Assembly (NCBI GenBank): GCA_016722635.1
Contig: JADKIX010000010.1
Location: 496,001-560,000 of the forward strand
Reading direction: 5' to 3'
DNA from: Rhodospirillaceae bacterium
GTDB taxonomy: Bacteria > Pseudomonadota > Alphaproteobacteria > JAEUKQ01
DNA: 64,000 bases
Shown: piece by piece, positions 7,596 to 15,456 of the stretch
Layout: each line of letters opens with the position of its first letter
Numbering within the stretch: position 1 is the stretch's first letter
Made by a program: the position numbers and the translations under genes
The notes under the pieces: model-generated
Told to the model about the DNA's origin: nothing
What the model saw: only the letters and a program-made list of their open reading frames with translations
The model's database searches: none

Positions 7596-9938
7596 GTGAA
7601 TAATCCCTCTTATAATATGACCTTTGAAGAAACCCTTCAAAAATATTCCATACCGCCTTCTAATAAACCCATTTCCAGCAACGGCTTCACGCGTTGGGGA
7701 TCTGAAGGCCGCTATTGGGCCAAAATAGTTTCTCAAAATGTGATTATCTTTGGAGATTGGAGCCAAGGAATTAATGAGGTTTGGCAGGCAAAAAACGAAA
7801 ACCAACATTTTTCCCAGCAAGAATTAAAGGATAAGGCTTACCAAGTTAGAAAAGCACGGGAAGAAGCTGAAATTGAGCGGCAACACTATCAAGAAAAAAT
7901 AGCAGTTATTGCTTTAGAACGCTGGAATAACGCTTCATCAAATAATGTTCAGGCACATCCTTATATCATTAGGAAAGCCATTCAGCCTTTTGGTATGCGG
8001 TTGGAAAGTCTGAACTTGCTTATCCCTTTATATGATGTAGGAGGCAAATTATGGACGTTGCAAACCATTGCTCAAGATGGCAGCAAACGTTTTTTGCCAG
8101 GTGGAAAAAAGAAAGCCTGTTTCCATACGCTTGGTTTATTGAAAGAATCAAACCTGCTTTATGTATGTGAAGGATTTGCTACTGGAGCCAGTATTCACAT
8201 GGCTACGGGCATTCCCACAATTATCGCTTTTGATGCTTACAACCTAGATCCAGTAATAGAAGTTGTAAAATCCGCTTATCCAGAAAAAACAATTATTATC
8301 TGCGCGGATAACGATCAATGGAAAGAACTCAATGTCGGTAAAGAAAAAGCCAAAGCTGCATCAGCAAATTACAATTGCCAAGTTGTATTACCATATTTCT
8401 CGCCAGAATGTTTGAAAATAGTCCAAGAGAAAGAGACGAACCCAACAGATTTTAATGATTTGCATGTTTTGCAAGGATTAGATGAAGTTAAAAACCAATT
8501 AAGTAATAAATATGCGGCTGAAGAAAAACCAGAAGAAGTTTTTCTTAGATTATCCCGTTTGAAACCTTATGAATATGACAAAATAAGTAAAGAGGAAGCT
8601 AAAAGACTTGGAATTAAAAAATCCACATTGGATATCGAAGTAAAATATCTGCGTATAAATCTTAATCAGGAAAAAGACAGAAGCATATTTTTTCCTGAAG
8701 ATCAAACTTGGCCAGAAGAGGTCAATTTAACAAATCTATTAGATGGCTTAGCTATCATCTTTAAAAGATATGCGGTTTTGCCGCCTCATAGTGACGTTGC
8801 GCTGGCTTTGTGGGTGGTATTCACTTGGTGTATTGATAGAATGCATACATCCCCAATTTTAGCAATCTGCTCTCCTGAAAAACAATGTGGCAAGACCACT
8901 TTGCTAAGTATTCTAGGAAAATTGGTTTTCCGTTTTGTTCCTACTTCCAATATATCCTCTGCTGCTGTCTATCGTTTGATAGAAGACTATCAACCAACTT
9001 TGATTATAGATGAAGCCGATACTTTTATTAAGGAAAACATAGAATTAAGAAATATATTAAATGCAGGTCATACACGTCCTATGGCCTTTGTTATTCGCAG
9101 TGTAGGGGAAGAGCACGAGCCAAGGCCGTTTAGCACGTGGGGAGCAAAAGCAATCGCTTTGATTGGGAAGCTACCTGATACCCTTCATGATCGTTCTATT
9201 GTGATTGAACTAAGAAGAAAGTTAAAAGAAGAAAAGACCGAAAAAATTCGATATGCTGATCCGCAGATATTCAATGATTTGCGAAGCCAACTAAAACGCT
9301 TTGTACTAGATGCAGGAAATCAATTAACGTTAATTCGCCCTAAACTGCCTGAGGATATTTCAGACCGAGCGGCCGATAATTGGGAACCGCTACTAGCTAT
9401 TGCAACTATGGCGGGCGAAAATTGGCTTAAAAAAGCTTTAGCAGCCAGTAAGGCATTATCTGCATTTATTCAAGATGCCAAAAGTATAGGAACTCAATTG
9501 CTAACCGATATTAAAGAAATATTTGAAAGCAAGAATGTGGATAGAATATCATCAGTTGATTTAATTAAAAATTTGACTAAAGATGAAGAAAAACTTTGGG
9601 CAACTTTTGATAAAGGAAAAATTATTACTCCAAGGCAATTAAGCAAAATTCTTCGTGATTATAAAATTACTACAAAAAGCACCCGATTGGATGATAAGCA
9701 AAATTTAAAGGCATATGAACGAAAACAGTTTGAAGAAGCTTTTTCTTGTTATCTTTCATCAATTTCCAACCCTATAACCGTCACGCCGTCACAACTCAAT
9801 GAAGAAAAGGATGTTAGCGTTTCGGATGTGGTGGAAATACCGTTCCCAATACGGTCTCTCGTCACCTCTGACATGGCAGATAATTTGATTTGTGACGTTG
9901 TGCCAGATAAAGGCAACCAAGTGGAGGTGGAAATATGA
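7596..9938 (+). CDS. Toprim primase-like / DUF3631 helicase-like replication protein
   Basis: A large two-part replication protein, about 780 residues. The N-terminal half has a Toprim fold: LLYVCEGFATGASI gives the catalytic Glu (8161-8200) and IIICADNDQ the acidic pair (about 8290-8320). The C-terminal half is a P-loop ATPase with DUF3631 features: Walker A SPEKQCGKTTLL (about 8870-8905), Walker B PTLIIDEADTF (about 8995-9030), and WGAKAIALIGKLPDTLHDRS. It probably primes and unwinds DNA to replicate the excised element. GTG 7596 with AGGA upstream is my choice; ATG 7572 and ATG 7617 are alternatives. Its last codon overlaps the next gene (ATGA), so they are coupled. Confidence 0.82.
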   Translation: MNNPSYNMTFEETLQKYSIPPSNKPISSNGFTRWGSEGRYWAKIVSQNVIIFGDWSQGINEVWQAKNENQHFSQQELKDKAYQVRKAREEAEIERQHYQEKIAVIALERWNNASSNNVQAHPYIIRKAIQPFGMRLESLNLLIPLYDVGGKLWTLQTIAQDGSKRFLPGGKKKACFHTLGLLKESNLLYVCEGFATGASIHMATGIPTIIAFDAYNLDPVIEVVKSAYPEKTIIICADNDQWKELNVGKEKAKAASANYNCQVVLPYFSPECLKIVQEKETNPTDFNDLHVLQGLDEVKNQLSNKYAAEEKPEEVFLRLSRLKPYEYDKISKEEAKRLGIKKSTLDIEVKYLRINLNQEKDRSIFFPEDQTWPEEVNLTNLLDGLAIIFKRYAVLPPHSDVALALWVVFTWCIDRMHTSPILAICSPEKQCGKTTLLSILGKLVFRFVPTSNISSAAVYRLIEDYQPTLIIDEADTFIKENIELRNILNAGHTRPMAFVIRSVGEEHEPRPFSTWGAKAIALIGKLPDTLHDRSIVIELRRKLKEEKTEKIRYADPQIFNDLRSQLKRFVLDAGNQLTLIRPKLPEDISDRAADNWEPLLAIATMAGENWLKKALAASKALSAFIQDAKSIGTQLLTDIKEIFESKNVDRISSVDLIKNLTKDEEKLWATFDKGKIITPRQLSKILRDYKITTKSTRLDDKQNLKAYERKQFEEAFSCYLSSISNPITVTPSQLNEEKDVSVSDVVEIPFPIRSLVTSDMADNLICDVVPDKGNQVEVEI

Positions 9939-10285
9939 ATGCTATTTCTTTATTGGCCTTAGCCAATCAAAATAATGTGCGTATCACCGCCAAGAATGGA
10001 AAGCTGATTATCAAAGGAGAAAATCAAGCCGTTCAAATAATTTTGGCTACTCTTAGAGAGCATAAAGAAATTATTTTAAGCTACCTTAAGCAGTATCAGC
10101 AGGAAACAGCATATCGAGATATGTATCAGGAAAGAGCAGCCCAATATGAATATGAAGCAAAAATGCCGCAAAACGAAGCAGAACGATTGGCTTACCAGGA
10201 AACTTTAACAAGTTTTATTGAAAATATACATCCTCTGACTCATGCTCAATTTGAAAAAATCATCTTTCAACCAATTATGCATTAA
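9935..10285 (+). CDS. Small island protein with TubC_N-like domain
   Basis: A 116-residue protein whose first ~50 residues (ISLLALANQNNVRITAKNGKLIIKGE, then LATLREHKEIILSYLK) resemble the TubC N-terminal docking-domain fold, which also occurs in mobile-element proteins. The rest is charged and helical. It overlaps the primase-helicase gene by four bases and is followed 8 bases later by the next gene, so all three are one operon. A protein-protein docking role with the replication protein is inference. Confidence 0.55.
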   Translation: MNAISLLALANQNNVRITAKNGKLIIKGENQAVQIILATLREHKEIILSYLKQYQQETAYRDMYQERAAQYEYEAKMPQNEAERLAYQETLTSFIENIHPLTHAQFEKIIFQPIMH

Positions 10286-10293
10286 GGATTCAT

Positions 10294-10791
10294 ATGTCTG
10301 AAAAATCTAAAATTGTAAGACAAAAAAAACGGATTGAATTACCAGTTATTTCAGAAAGCGAACCAATCCATCCCTTTAGTGGTTCACGCGTTGGGGAATT
10401 TAGCCATGTTCTAATCAACCAAGTTGGAAATGCTTTGTGGCTTAAACATAGTAATGAGCAAGAAAAAGATCATCAAATCCAGGCCATTTTAACGGCCATG
10501 ATGGGGATTAAACCTCAAGATGAAATTGAAGGGATGCTTGCCGCACAGATGGTTGCCACCCATAATGCAGCGATGGAGTGTTTTAGAAGATCAATGATGG
10601 CTGAGCAGACGACTCAGGGAATAGAGTTAACCCTCAATCAAGCTAATAAGCTAACTCGGTCTTATGCTGCGTTAGTAGAAAGCCTGAACCGGTATCGTGG
10701 CAAAGGAGTGTCTGAACAAAAAGTTACGGTGCAACATGTTAATGTATCGGATGGGGGCCAAGCAATAGTAGGTAATATCCAAAAAAAGTAA
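10294..10791 (+). CDS. Conserved island protein of unknown function
   Basis: A 165-residue soluble protein. The middle, MLAAQMVATHNAAMECFRRS, and the end, VTVQHVNVSDGGQAIVGNI, are of a kind seen repeatedly in alphaproteobacterial islands and prophages, often beside the Cys/HGG protein that here lies at 13987-14295. No enzyme motif is visible. It is the last gene of the rightward replication operon; the next operon converges on it. Function unknown. Confidence 0.6.
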   Translation: MSEKSKIVRQKKRIELPVISESEPIHPFSGSRVGEFSHVLINQVGNALWLKHSNEQEKDHQIQAILTAMMGIKPQDEIEGMLAAQMVATHNAAMECFRRSMMAEQTTQGIELTLNQANKLTRSYAALVESLNRYRGKGVSEQKVTVQHVNVSDGGQAIVGNIQKK

Positions 10792-10796
10792 TTTGG

Positions 10797-11330
10797 TTAT
10801 AGCGGCCGCACCAACATATATTCTGAATTGCTTTGAGCAATTTTATAGACTAAGGGGGAAACATTATCTTGCTCCCCCCAACGAGCGCCAAGATCATAAC
10901 ATTCAATCAATTTTAATTTAATAAAATGCGGCACGAGAATAGGAGGGTTAAGTAATTCATAAAAAGCGCGCATCTTTAACCATAATTTGATCGAAGAAAA
11001 ATAATCTCTATTTTTAATCAAGCCTAAAAATTTTCTTATTTTTTGTTTTATAATCAATGCAAATTGAGCAAGCTCCTGATAAACGAAAAAATCTAGAAAA
11101 ATCCAATCTATATATGGATCATTAAGTTTTGGGTTATCTAGATATTTCACAACTAAATCACTAACAATGCTAACTGTAATATGGTCAGGTATAAAACGGG
11201 TATCAACCTTTTTATATTTTTTAAAAAAAATTAACGCGTCTTGGTGATGCCAAAATATTTTTGAGTTGGTTGACTTCTTTAACGAAGAGGTGTTTTGAAG
11301 TAAGCTCTCTTCGTCTTCCTTAGGAAACAT
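10797..11330 (-). CDS. Hypothetical protein, last gene of cargo operon
   Basis: A 177-residue protein with no signal peptide and no motif I recognise. It is rich in Lys, Ile, Leu and Phe with several amphipathic stretches (YQELAQFALIIKQKIRKFLG). It starts 8 bases after the stop of the upstream frameshifted gene, so it is the distal member of the leftward operon. Base composition is more AT-rich than the chromosome around the island. Function unknown. Confidence 0.6.
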   Translation of the reverse strand: MFPKEDEESLLQNTSSLKKSTNSKIFWHHQDALIFFKKYKKVDTRFIPDHITVSIVSDLVVKYLDNPKLNDPYIDWIFLDFFVYQELAQFALIIKQKIRKFLGLIKNRDYFSSIKLWLKMRAFYELLNPPILVPHFIKLKLIECYDLGARWGEQDNVSPLVYKIAQSNSEYMLVRPL

Positions 11331-11338
11331 TCTAATTC

Positions 11339-11982
11339 TTATAAGGCTAAGGAATTCTTCCTTTTCTTTATTAATATTTTTTGAAGAGCAACAATTTCTT
11401 TACTTTGATCTTCCGTGTGAAAATGGAAAGAAATTATTTTTGCTTCATGGCATTTATTTTCTTCAAGATAATAAGAGCGATAATCTTCAGCGAAAGATCT
11501 CTCTAAATCACCTCTAAATGTTAAAATTTTAACTATTAAACTTGCTTTATGTTTTTGATTAAAGGCCGCTTCTGATAATAACTTAAATTGATCAGGAGAT
11601 ACTCCTATTTCAAGATAAATATTGTCTTCTTCTCTGAAATTTAAATGCCCAAATACAGCCTTTTTTTGATAATTAACGACATTAATTTCAATATGAGAAA
11701 AGGATTTTTAGAGTTTATTAATTCTATTCGATCCTTTTCTTTTAATCTTCCAATACAATTAATTCTTTTCTGATGAACAGGTATTTCTTTATCCAGAAAA
11801 ATATTTTCCTCTTCCAGTAAGGTTTTTTCTGAGTTTCGACTTTCTTCTGAGAATGCAAATGTTTCTCTAAATTGAAAGTTTTCTAATTCCAGAATTAATT
11901 GATCGGGCAGCTGACGTAACTGATATTTTTGGCTATCTTCAGCTGGCTCATTTTCATAGAGTCGATCGTTAATTTTTTTCAT
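11339..11982 (-). pseudogene. Frameshifted hypothetical gene of cargo operon
   Basis: Two overlapping frames make one gene. The first, from ATG 11982, encodes an acidic, Glu-rich N-terminus (QLPDQLILELENFQF) and goes out of frame at the AAAA run 11698-11701. The second frame continues with SHIEINVVNYQKKAVFGHL and runs to a stop at 11339-11341. Restoring one T on the coding strand gives about 214 residues, with 9- and 8-base gaps to its neighbours as in the rest of the operon. The product is not recognised; the part after the shift looks like a beta-rich domain (NIYLEIGVSPDQFKLLSEAA). It may be a real lesion or a homopolymer sequencing error. Confidence 0.7.
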
Positions 11983-11991
11983 TGATGATCT

Positions 11992-12441
11992 TTAGTGAAG
12001 GGATTGATCAATACAAGTGCCGTAAAATTGAGAAATTACGGGTTGAATAATACTAATATGTCGTGACATTACAGCCGGAAAAGTATGATCTGAAAGTGAG
12101 GCACTTAAAAAAAGCGTAGTTAATATTGGATTGCCGCTAGAAGTAATTTCTAAAAAAGATAAACTCTTTTCGGTGCTAAGAACATATACATCTGATGCTC
12201 CATTATTACCAACCATCCTAGCGGTCATCTTATCTTGATTTATATTATCAAAGATTATAACCGCATCTTGTGGTTTAGTAGAAAAATCAGATTTTGTAGA
12301 TTTAAATTCTCCATTACTATCCCATCCGGCGCTTATCCCAGGTATGTTGAAGGTACATCGCATGGTTTTTATTCCATCAGCATATATGGATAAAGAATAT
12401 GACAAATATATAAACAAAATTAGGGTTAATTTTTTCATCAT
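11992..12441 (-). CDS. Secreted hypothetical protein of cargo operon
   Basis: A 149-residue protein with a clear signal peptide (MMKKLTLILFIYLSYSLSIYA, cleavage near residue 21) and a mature part with two Cys residues (MRCTF and GTCID) that could pair. The mature sequence is beta-rich (AVIIFDNINQDKMTARMVGNNG). It overlaps the upstream Rap1a/Tai-like gene by four bases (ATGA), so they are translationally coupled. No family recognised. Confidence 0.65.
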   Translation of the reverse strand: MMKKLTLILFIYLSYSLSIYADGIKTMRCTFNIPGISAGWDSNGEFKSTKSDFSTKPQDAVIIFDNINQDKMTARMVGNNGASDVYVLSTEKSLSFLEITSSGNPILTTLFLSASLSDHTFPAVMSRHISIIQPVISQFYGTCIDQSLH

Positions 12442-12845
12442 TTCTTTCCAAGAAAAGAAGGAGTTTGGTATGGTTTGGTGCAGAGAGTGAATGCTTCCGA
12501 AACCGCTATTTCGATAAGCGCAGCTGCAGCATTATTTCGATTTTGCGGTTTATCTTTTAAATACTTTATAAAAATATCGAGTAATTGAGTTGAGTTAACA
12601 TCTGACGGAATAAATTTGCAGTTTTTTATCCCATTTTCTTGAAGATGCGCAATGGTTAATTGAAGAGCATCTGTTACTCCCATTACATAGTAAGCACAAA
12701 CTTCTTGGATTATTTCATAATCTAAATTCTTTTTCTGGATTGGTTCGCATAATTTATAAAAATCATTGCCCATAACCAGCGCAAAAGATGGCGTAGAGCC
12801 AGCAAAAATAGATAAGAAAAATATTAAGAAAAGAATTTTTTTCAT
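12438..12845 (-). CDS. Rap1a/Tai-like periplasmic protein
   Basis: A 135-residue protein with a signal peptide (about residues 1-22). The mature part follows the Rap1a/Tai pattern: GNDFYKLCEP, then CAYYVMGVTDALQ, C-KFIPSDVNSTQLLDIFIKYLKDKPQ-R, and AAAALIEIAVSEAFTLC. Members include periplasmic immunity proteins against type VI amidase effectors, though many relatives are simply small secreted proteins. Four Cys residues probably form two disulfides. It overlaps both neighbours by four bases. An immunity role is inference; no effector is recognised nearby. Confidence 0.7.
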   Translation of the reverse strand: MKKILFLIFFLSIFAGSTPSFALVMGNDFYKLCEPIQKKNLDYEIIQEVCAYYVMGVTDALQLTIAHLQENGIKNCKFIPSDVNSTQLLDIFIKYLKDKPQNRNNAAAALIEIAVSEAFTLCTKPYQTPSFLGKK

Positions 12846-13252
12846 TTTATCTCTTCAATAGTTGGATTATAAAAACCTAAACTATTAGCCTCAATTTGTT
12901 GCTTATAGATTTGTTCAAGGTCTATTTCTTTCTGACGACCTGATAAATGTTTAATTAATAAGTTGTAAGATTTTATTGTTAAGAAAATTATTGTAGGAAG
13001 CCCGAATATGAAAAATAGAGATTGTAAACTTTTCATTTCTCTACCATTCCTACCATAACTGTCGCCGGTAATAGCATACATCAAAATTATAAATACCACA
13101 AAAGTGGCCAAACCAACTAAAATTGATCCTCCGAGAGCCAAAGGTCTGCTTTTTTCGTCTAAATTTTGCCATTCTAAAATCTTTTCTTTAGAAATCACTA
13201 AAGAATGAATTTTGCCATTTTTTTTATAAGAAATATTATTTTCATCAATCAT
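12842..13252 (-). CDS. Two-helix membrane protein of cargo operon
   Basis: A 136-residue protein. A hydrophilic N-terminus of about 38 residues is followed by two hydrophobic helices (GGSILVGLATFVVFIILMYA, about 41-60, and SLFFIFGLPTIIFLTI, about 78-93), and then a charged tail. Inner-membrane location is inferred. It is coupled to the Rap1a/Tai-like gene by a four-base ATGA overlap. No family recognised. Confidence 0.6.
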   Translation of the reverse strand: MIDENNISYKKNGKIHSLVISKEKILEWQNLDEKSRPLALGGSILVGLATFVVFIILMYAITGDSYGRNGREMKSLQSLFFIFGLPTIIFLTIKSYNLLIKHLSGRQKEIDLEQIYKQQIEANSLGFYNPTIEEIK

Positions 13253-13338
13253 AGTTTTTCAATCCCCAAAAATTTAGCTACTTATATTATCCTGTAAATT
13301 TTCTTAGTATGATCCTCCATAATTTTATAAAATTATAA

Positions 13339-13667
13339 TTATTTACAAGTTACATTATTGCCTATGGTCTGACAGTAATAAGTCTTATTGCCAATACGAT
13401 ACGAACTGAATTGACTAGGACGTGGCGTAAAAGTCGTTGTAGGGGCAGGAGGGACCGTGTAAGCAGAGGCTGCGGCATTTCCTAATTGCTGACCTAAATT
13501 TTGAAAATAAGCGCGCCGAGCTTGAGCTTTTTGTTCTGAGACATACATATTGCAAGCGGCAAAATCATCTGTCCCTGGTGTGAATCCATAGCTAGAGCAT
13601 TTCTCTTCAGAACTAGCAGCACATGATAATAAAAGTGATAGGTAGGATGATTAAAAAATTCTTTCAT
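13339..13667 (-). pseudogene. Frameshifted lipoprotein gene heading the cargo operon
   Basis: From ATG 13667 (GGGAG upstream) the frame begins MKEF and soon loses the signal sequence. In another frame a lipoprotein is plain: LSLLLSCAASSEEKCSSYGF, then TPGTDDFAAC, joined without a stop to the frame ending QTIGNNVTCK at 13339. The Cys after LLLS is a lipobox Cys, and GF-PGTD-FA-C is a repeated motif of small alphaproteobacterial lipoproteins. Restoring it needs two small indels near 13640-13660, within or after the T run. Intact, it would be about 110 residues. It lies first in the leftward operon. Confidence 0.6.
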
Positions 13668-13681
13668 AGGGATTCTCCCAT

Positions 13682-13711
13682 TTAATTAACGTTACAACAG
13701 TAACGTATACT
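13682..13711. promoter_or_regulatory. Divergent promoter with inverted-repeat operator
   Basis: A TATACT -10 element (13706-13711) and a weak -35 region near 13682-13687 face the XRE gene. The inverted repeat GTTAC-AACA-GTAAC (13691-13704) lies between them. A further GTAAC half-site follows at about 13715-13719. Binding here would control both the XRE gene and the leftward operon. Confidence 0.45.
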
Positions 13712-13740
13712 CTTGTAACATCTTGTGCAACTTTTTTTCT

Positions 13741-13983
13741 ATGAGAGAAAAAGTCAGTCAGGAAACTCAAGAAAATATTATTAGTGCGCTGATAAATGAG
13801 CGTAAAAGGCTAGGACTATCTCACGAAAAACTTGCAGAGCTATCAGGTTTACATCGAACAGCCATTTCTCATATTGAAAATCGAAGACGCAATCCAACAC
13901 TCATAAGCTGTCTAAAAATATCTTATGCGTTAGGTAGTTCTTTAGGGGATATTATCAAACAAGCTGAGTTAGCTAAAAAATAG
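13741..13983 (+). CDS. XRE-family transcriptional regulator
   Basis: An 80-residue helix-turn-helix protein of the Cro/C1 type: ERKRLGLSHEKLAELSGLHRTAISHIENRRRNPTLISCLKISYALG covers the whole domain. There is no effector or peptidase domain. ATG 13741 is preferred over TTG 13723 because it leaves a normal leader after the TATACT promoter. It diverges from the cargo operon with an inverted repeat between them, the arrangement of an autoregulated repressor controlling accessory genes. Confidence 0.82.
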   Translation: MREKVSQETQENIISALINERKRLGLSHEKLAELSGLHRTAISHIENRRRNPTLISCLKISYALGSSLGDIIKQAELAKK

Positions 13984-13986
13984 TAC

Positions 13987-14295
13987 TTAACTAATTTGCT
14001 CTATATTTTTGATGGTAGATTTAATTGTTCTGATAAGTTCGTAAAACTCTTGTCTTTGCTGTAAAGCAGTTTTTGTGTAGTGACCATTTTTATATTTCCC
14101 ATGCTTCTTGCCGCAGGGCGCGCCCGAAGATTTACCGCCATGCATTCGGCATCGCCCATTGGGCATAGCAGGGGATTGGCAAGTTCCTGAAAGCCGAGTT
14201 CTTGCCCCACATCGACAGGCTTCATTTGCTTTTAATAAAGCTTTCTGCCAATTTGAATTTTCCAATGCTGTTTTTTCCTGGGTGCATGGGGTCAT
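13987..14295 (-). CDS. Cys-rich HGG-motif island protein
   Basis: A 102-residue protein with a probable zinc-binding core: CRCGARTRLSGTCQSPAMP, NGRCRMHGGKSSGAP, then KHGKYKNGHYT. This Cys-Cys-Cys-His plus HGGxSxGAP layout is very common at the ends of alphaproteobacterial prophages and islands, often beside a relative of the protein at 10294-10791. Nucleic-acid binding is likely but unproven. It converges on the XRE gene with a 3-base gap and is the last gene before the right attachment arm. Confidence 0.75.
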   Translation of the reverse strand: MTPCTQEKTALENSNWQKALLKANEACRCGARTRLSGTCQSPAMPNGRCRMHGGKSSGAPCGKKHGKYKNGHYTKTALQQRQEFYELIRTIKSTIKNIEQIS

Positions 14296-14340
14296 ACGAA
14301 GTTTATTTTATTTAATACCCACCCCTATCTCTATCAAATG

Positions 14341-14359
14341 GGGGTACAATTGGGGGTAT
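14341..14359. promoter_or_regulatory. Right-arm repeats, candidate recombination-protein sites
   Basis: GGGGTACAATTGGGGGTAT contains both repeats of the left arm: GGGGTACAATT (left copy 5442-5452) and AATTGGGGGTAT (left copy 5425-5436), here overlapping. Same-orientation repeats at both ends of an element support its limits. Confidence 0.55.
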
Positions 14360-14423
14360 ATAAGAAATTATCTTATAATAATATCCATATATATCAATAT
14401 GATATTAAGCTAATATGTATGAT

Positions 14424-14436
14424 ACTCTCCCACCAT
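14424..14436. other. Candidate attR core
   Basis: ACTCTCCCACCAT matches the 3' end of tRNA-Tyr (5301-5314) with one base missing. It is followed within 9 bases by a strong terminator hairpin that most likely belonged to the tRNA gene before integration. Confidence 0.55.
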
Positions 14437-14442
14437 TTCTTC

Positions 14443-14470
14443 AACCCGCCTTAATCGGCGGGCTTTTCTT
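14443..14470 (+). terminator. Displaced tRNA-Tyr terminator
   Basis: CCCGCC (14445-14450), a 6-base loop, GGCGGG (14457-14462), then CTTTTCTTT. No rightward gene lies just upstream, but the attR copy of the tRNA end does. This is the expected tRNA terminator, separated from its gene by the island. Confidence 0.7.
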
Positions 14471-14523
14471 TATGCAAAATCCCAATTCTTGGACGGTTGC
14501 AGATTGGGTAGGCATCAATGGTG

Positions 14524-15201
14524 CTATGAATAACTCAATCTACTATAGCCCCAAAGTTCTTTTAAAAACTGGCTGGCGGTCTTTAAGCCTTCTGGGTCGA
14601 TGCTATGGCCAAGATTTGGCCTATTCATGAACTGAACGGGTACGTTGGCGTCTTTTAGGGTTTTTTCGGCATTTTTGCTTTCTTGGAAAGGAATCACCAT
14701 GTCTTGTTCGCCGTGGATGAGAAGGGTGGGTGGGTAAGAAAGGATTTCTTGCTTGAGCAAATGTTTGGCAATCATGGCACCTGAAAAACCGATCAAAGCG
14801 CCCAATTGTTGGCGTTGACGGAAGGCAACATGCAATCCCATCATGGTGCCTTGGGAAAAACCAATAAGGGCAATGCGACTATGGGGCAGGTTTAAGCGTT
14901 TCGCCTGATGGCTTATAAAGTCTTCAATATATTCCGAGCTATGCCGGGCCGCGGGCAGTAAAATGAAAGGGTCCAGTAGCTGTAATCCGAACCATTGATA
15001 CCCGTTTACACTTTGGTCACAGCGATAGGGTGCGTTGGGGGCTATAAAGAAAGTGTTGGGCAAATGTTGATGAAAAGCAGGGGCCAGCGAGATTAAATCT
15101 TCACCATCAGACCCATATCCATGCAAAAAAATGACCAAGGAATCATAAGGTCCCTCGGTATTATCGGGGTAATACGGTCCATCTAATTTTTCTTTAATCA
15201 T
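14524..15201 (-). CDS. Carboxylesterase/phospholipase, alpha/beta hydrolase
   Basis: A serine hydrolase of the PF02230 group (carboxylesterase, lysophospholipase, acyl-protein thioesterase). The catalytic Ser lies in GFSQGTMMGLH, the Asp in LLIHGEQDMVIPF and the His in NLGHSIDPEGL. The opening VIFLHGYGSDGEDLI supplies the oxyanion hole. ATG 15201 has GGAG 8 bases upstream and gives 225 residues, normal for the family; the alternative TTG 15258 has no such site. Natural substrate unknown. First chromosomal gene right of the island, read toward it. Confidence 0.85.
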   Translation of the reverse strand: MIKEKLDGPYYPDNTEGPYDSLVIFLHGYGSDGEDLISLAPAFHQHLPNTFFIAPNAPYRCDQSVNGYQWFGLQLLDPFILLPAARHSSEYIEDFISHQAKRLNLPHSRIALIGFSQGTMMGLHVAFRQRQQLGALIGFSGAMIAKHLLKQEILSYPPTLLIHGEQDMVIPFQESKNAEKTLKDANVPVQFMNRPNLGHSIDPEGLKTASQFLKELWGYSRLSYS

Positions 15202-15456
15202 TATCGTTGCTCCGCTTCCACCAAGCTTGTGATTGGCAGATAAGAAATTAATTTCCAAAATGAAAATTCAAACTTTATTCTTTCTACCCGATAGTATGAA
15301 TGATTAAGCTCTAAGTAAAGCCTTGAAAGGCAATATTCTTGACTTAAATTTTAGGGCATTTCCTTATATGCTAAACCGGTTTTTTGTGCATTTATATTGG
15401 CTTTTTAAGCGATTTGATGGTAATATCGCCATCACGGTGATTTTATATGGCAGCAT

